Shown in pieces: positions 63,159-64,000 of a stretch of 64,000 nucleotides of DNA; the first letter of the stretch is position 1; each line of letters begins with the position of its first letter. The translations under genes and the position numbers were made by a program. Origin of the DNA: an uncultured Pelagibacteraceae bacterium (GTDB lineage: Bacteria > Pseudomonadota > Alphaproteobacteria > Pelagibacterales > Pelagibacteraceae); the NCBI GenBank assembly GCA_902573425.1, contig CACGJO010000005.1:1-64000 (forward strand), read 5' to 3'. The notes beneath the pieces are model-generated. The model did not search any database and had not been told where the DNA came from. It saw nothing but the letters and a program-made list of their open reading frames with translations.

Positions 63159-64000
63159 GTGTTAAACTTTTCAAATTCGAAAGTTCTTTCAATATATATA
63201 ACGTTTATTTTAATAAGTATTTTTTCACTTACTAATTTTTTAAATTTTGAAAGTCCTTTTTTAAAAAAAAAAGTTAATCTTGGTTTGGATTTGCAAGGTG
63301 GATCTTACTTGCTTTTAGAAGTTGATAGTAGTGCATTAGAAAAAAGACGTTTACAGTCGAAAGTAATATTACTTAAAAAAGCACTTAATAAGAGTTTAAT
63401 TAAATTTGATAATTTTAGTATAAATGATGACTCGATTAAATTTACAACCGAGGAAAAAAACTTTAAAGAATTTGAAAAAATATTTAATCTTAAGGGTTCT
63501 AATGAAATTAATACCTTTTTGGACAAATATAATTCATTCGAATTAGACTACACAATAAAGAATAATTTAATTAGTATATATTTATCTAAATATGGTATTA
63601 TTAATCTTCGTTCAGCTGCTGTAGACCAATCCATAGAAATTGTTAGAAGACGTATTGATGAAATAGGTACCAAAGAACCATCTATACTTAAAAGAGGAAA
63701 TAATCGTATTTTGGTAGAGCTACCTGGTATTAAGGATCCAGAAAGAATAAAAGAATTGCTTGGAAAAACAGCAGAGTTGTCATTTAGATTAGTTACTAAA
63801 GATAATGTCGAATTTGGCAGTGAAAAATTTATTATTACTGATACCCAAGAAGAAATATCTGTAAGCAAAAGAATTATTTTAAGCGGAGAAAACTTGATTG
63901 ATGCTCAGCCAAAATTTGACAATTTAAATAATCAACCCATTGTTTCTTTTTCATTGGATAGATTGGGCTCGCAAAGATTTGGTAGGGTAACCAGTGATAA
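63159..64000 (+). CDS. secD: Protein translocase subunit SecD (partial, runs off window)
   Basis: The frame starts with GTG at 63159, absent from the ORF track, and continues to the end of the window. It has an N-terminal membrane helix (VLSIYITFILISIFSLTNF), KVNLGLDLQGGSYLLLEVD and RRRIDEIGTKEP with RILVELPGIKDPERIKELLGKTAELSFRLV, the SecD P1 domain motifs. SecD uses the proton motive force to aid late translocation. It follows yajC by six bases. The transmembrane core and secF are beyond the window. Confidence 0.93.
   Translation, partial: MLNFSNSKVLSIYITFILISIFSLTNFLNFESPFLKKKVNLGLDLQGGSYLLLEVDSSALEKRRLQSKVILLKKALNKSLIKFDNFSINDDSIKFTTEEKNFKEFEKIFNLKGSNEINTFLDKYNSFELDYTIKNNLISIYLSKYGIINLRSAAVDQSIEIVRRRIDEIGTKEPSILKRGNNRILVELPGIKDPERIKELLGKTAELSFRLVTKDNVEFGSEKFIITDTQEEISVSKRIILSGENLIDAQPKFDNLNNQPIVSFSLDRLGSQRFGRVTSD

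Noticed and set aside
1-64000. CRISPR arrays, insertion sequences, prophage or attachment sites
   Set aside because: No repeat arrays, transposase or integrase ORFs, or flanking direct repeats were seen; the tRNA genes show no adjacent integrase.

Overview
This window comes from a small, strongly AT-rich alphaproteobacterial genome that looks like the SAR11 clade (Pelagibacterales). The evidence is the base composition, the lysine/asparagine/isoleucine-rich proteins, the very short spacers, frequent 4, 8 or 14 bp gene overlaps, trimmed versions of housekeeping enzymes, and gene orders typical of alphaproteobacteria (ribE-ribBA-ribH-nusB; bamE / cytochrome bc1 chaperone / rpmF-plsX-ihfA-merR; erpA-xth and dgt-argS-nagZ-scpAB-tatABC-serS-yajC-secD). 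I found no insertion sequence, prophage or CRISPR array, and no gene-free stretch longer than about 200 bases. No search was run; all calls come from reading motifs.

Layout. 1-2.0 kb: riboflavin operon and nusB. 2.1-4.2 kb: membrane H+-pyrophosphatase. 4.2-7.2 kb: envelope, lipid and ribosomal cluster. 7.2-15.2 kb: chorismate mutase, heme A synthase, rplM-rpsI, argC, a lipoprotein, homoserine dehydrogenase (with an apparent A10 frameshift), glpX, recJ and tRNA-Glu. 15.2-34 kb: a carbon-catabolism island. It holds a myo-inositol-like route (iolE, iolG, a sugar-binding protein with permease and ATPase, a second Gfo/Idh oxidoreductase, iolD, an aldehyde dehydrogenase and an HpaI-type aldolase). 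Interleaved with it is a glycoside module: a GH63-type gluco/mannosylglycerate hydrolase, a MalFG-type ABC transporter with unusual extra domains, and a ROK kinase. 34-39 kb: surface-sugar genes (a two-domain glycosyltransferase and a WbpD/WbpB/WbpE-like trio). 39-41.8 kb: a CBS-less guaB overlapping guaA. 41.9-46.2 kb: the aapJQMP amino-acid ABC transporter. 46.2-53.7 kb: an exported protein, a helix-turn-helix regulator, tRNA-Asn, a NifU-like scaffold, tRNA-Cys, valS, ilvD and a shortened manC. 53.7-64 kb: xth, erpA, dgt, argS, nagZ, scpAB, tatABC, serS, yajC and the start of secD.

How the genes work together. The island at 15-34 kb looks like uptake and breakdown of polyols and glycosidic osmolytes. 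The first three inositol enzymes are present, but iolB, iolC and iolJ are not in the window. An aldehyde dehydrogenase and a pyruvate-type aldolase sit where they would be expected, which suggests a modified lower pathway. The neighbouring hydrolase, transporter and kinase suggest import of glucosylglycerate- or mannosylglycerate-like solutes, cleavage in the cytoplasm, and phosphorylation of the released hexose. All three transport systems that carry a binding-protein gene have a terminator-like hairpin directly after that gene, which would favour high binding-protein expression.

The strongest items for follow-up are the modified inositol pathway, the permease with a DUF11-like insert, the cysteine-rich insert in the aminotransferase, the perfect 20-bp palindrome before aapJ, the frameshift in hom, and several pared-down enzymes (RibBA, RibH, IMPDH, ManC).
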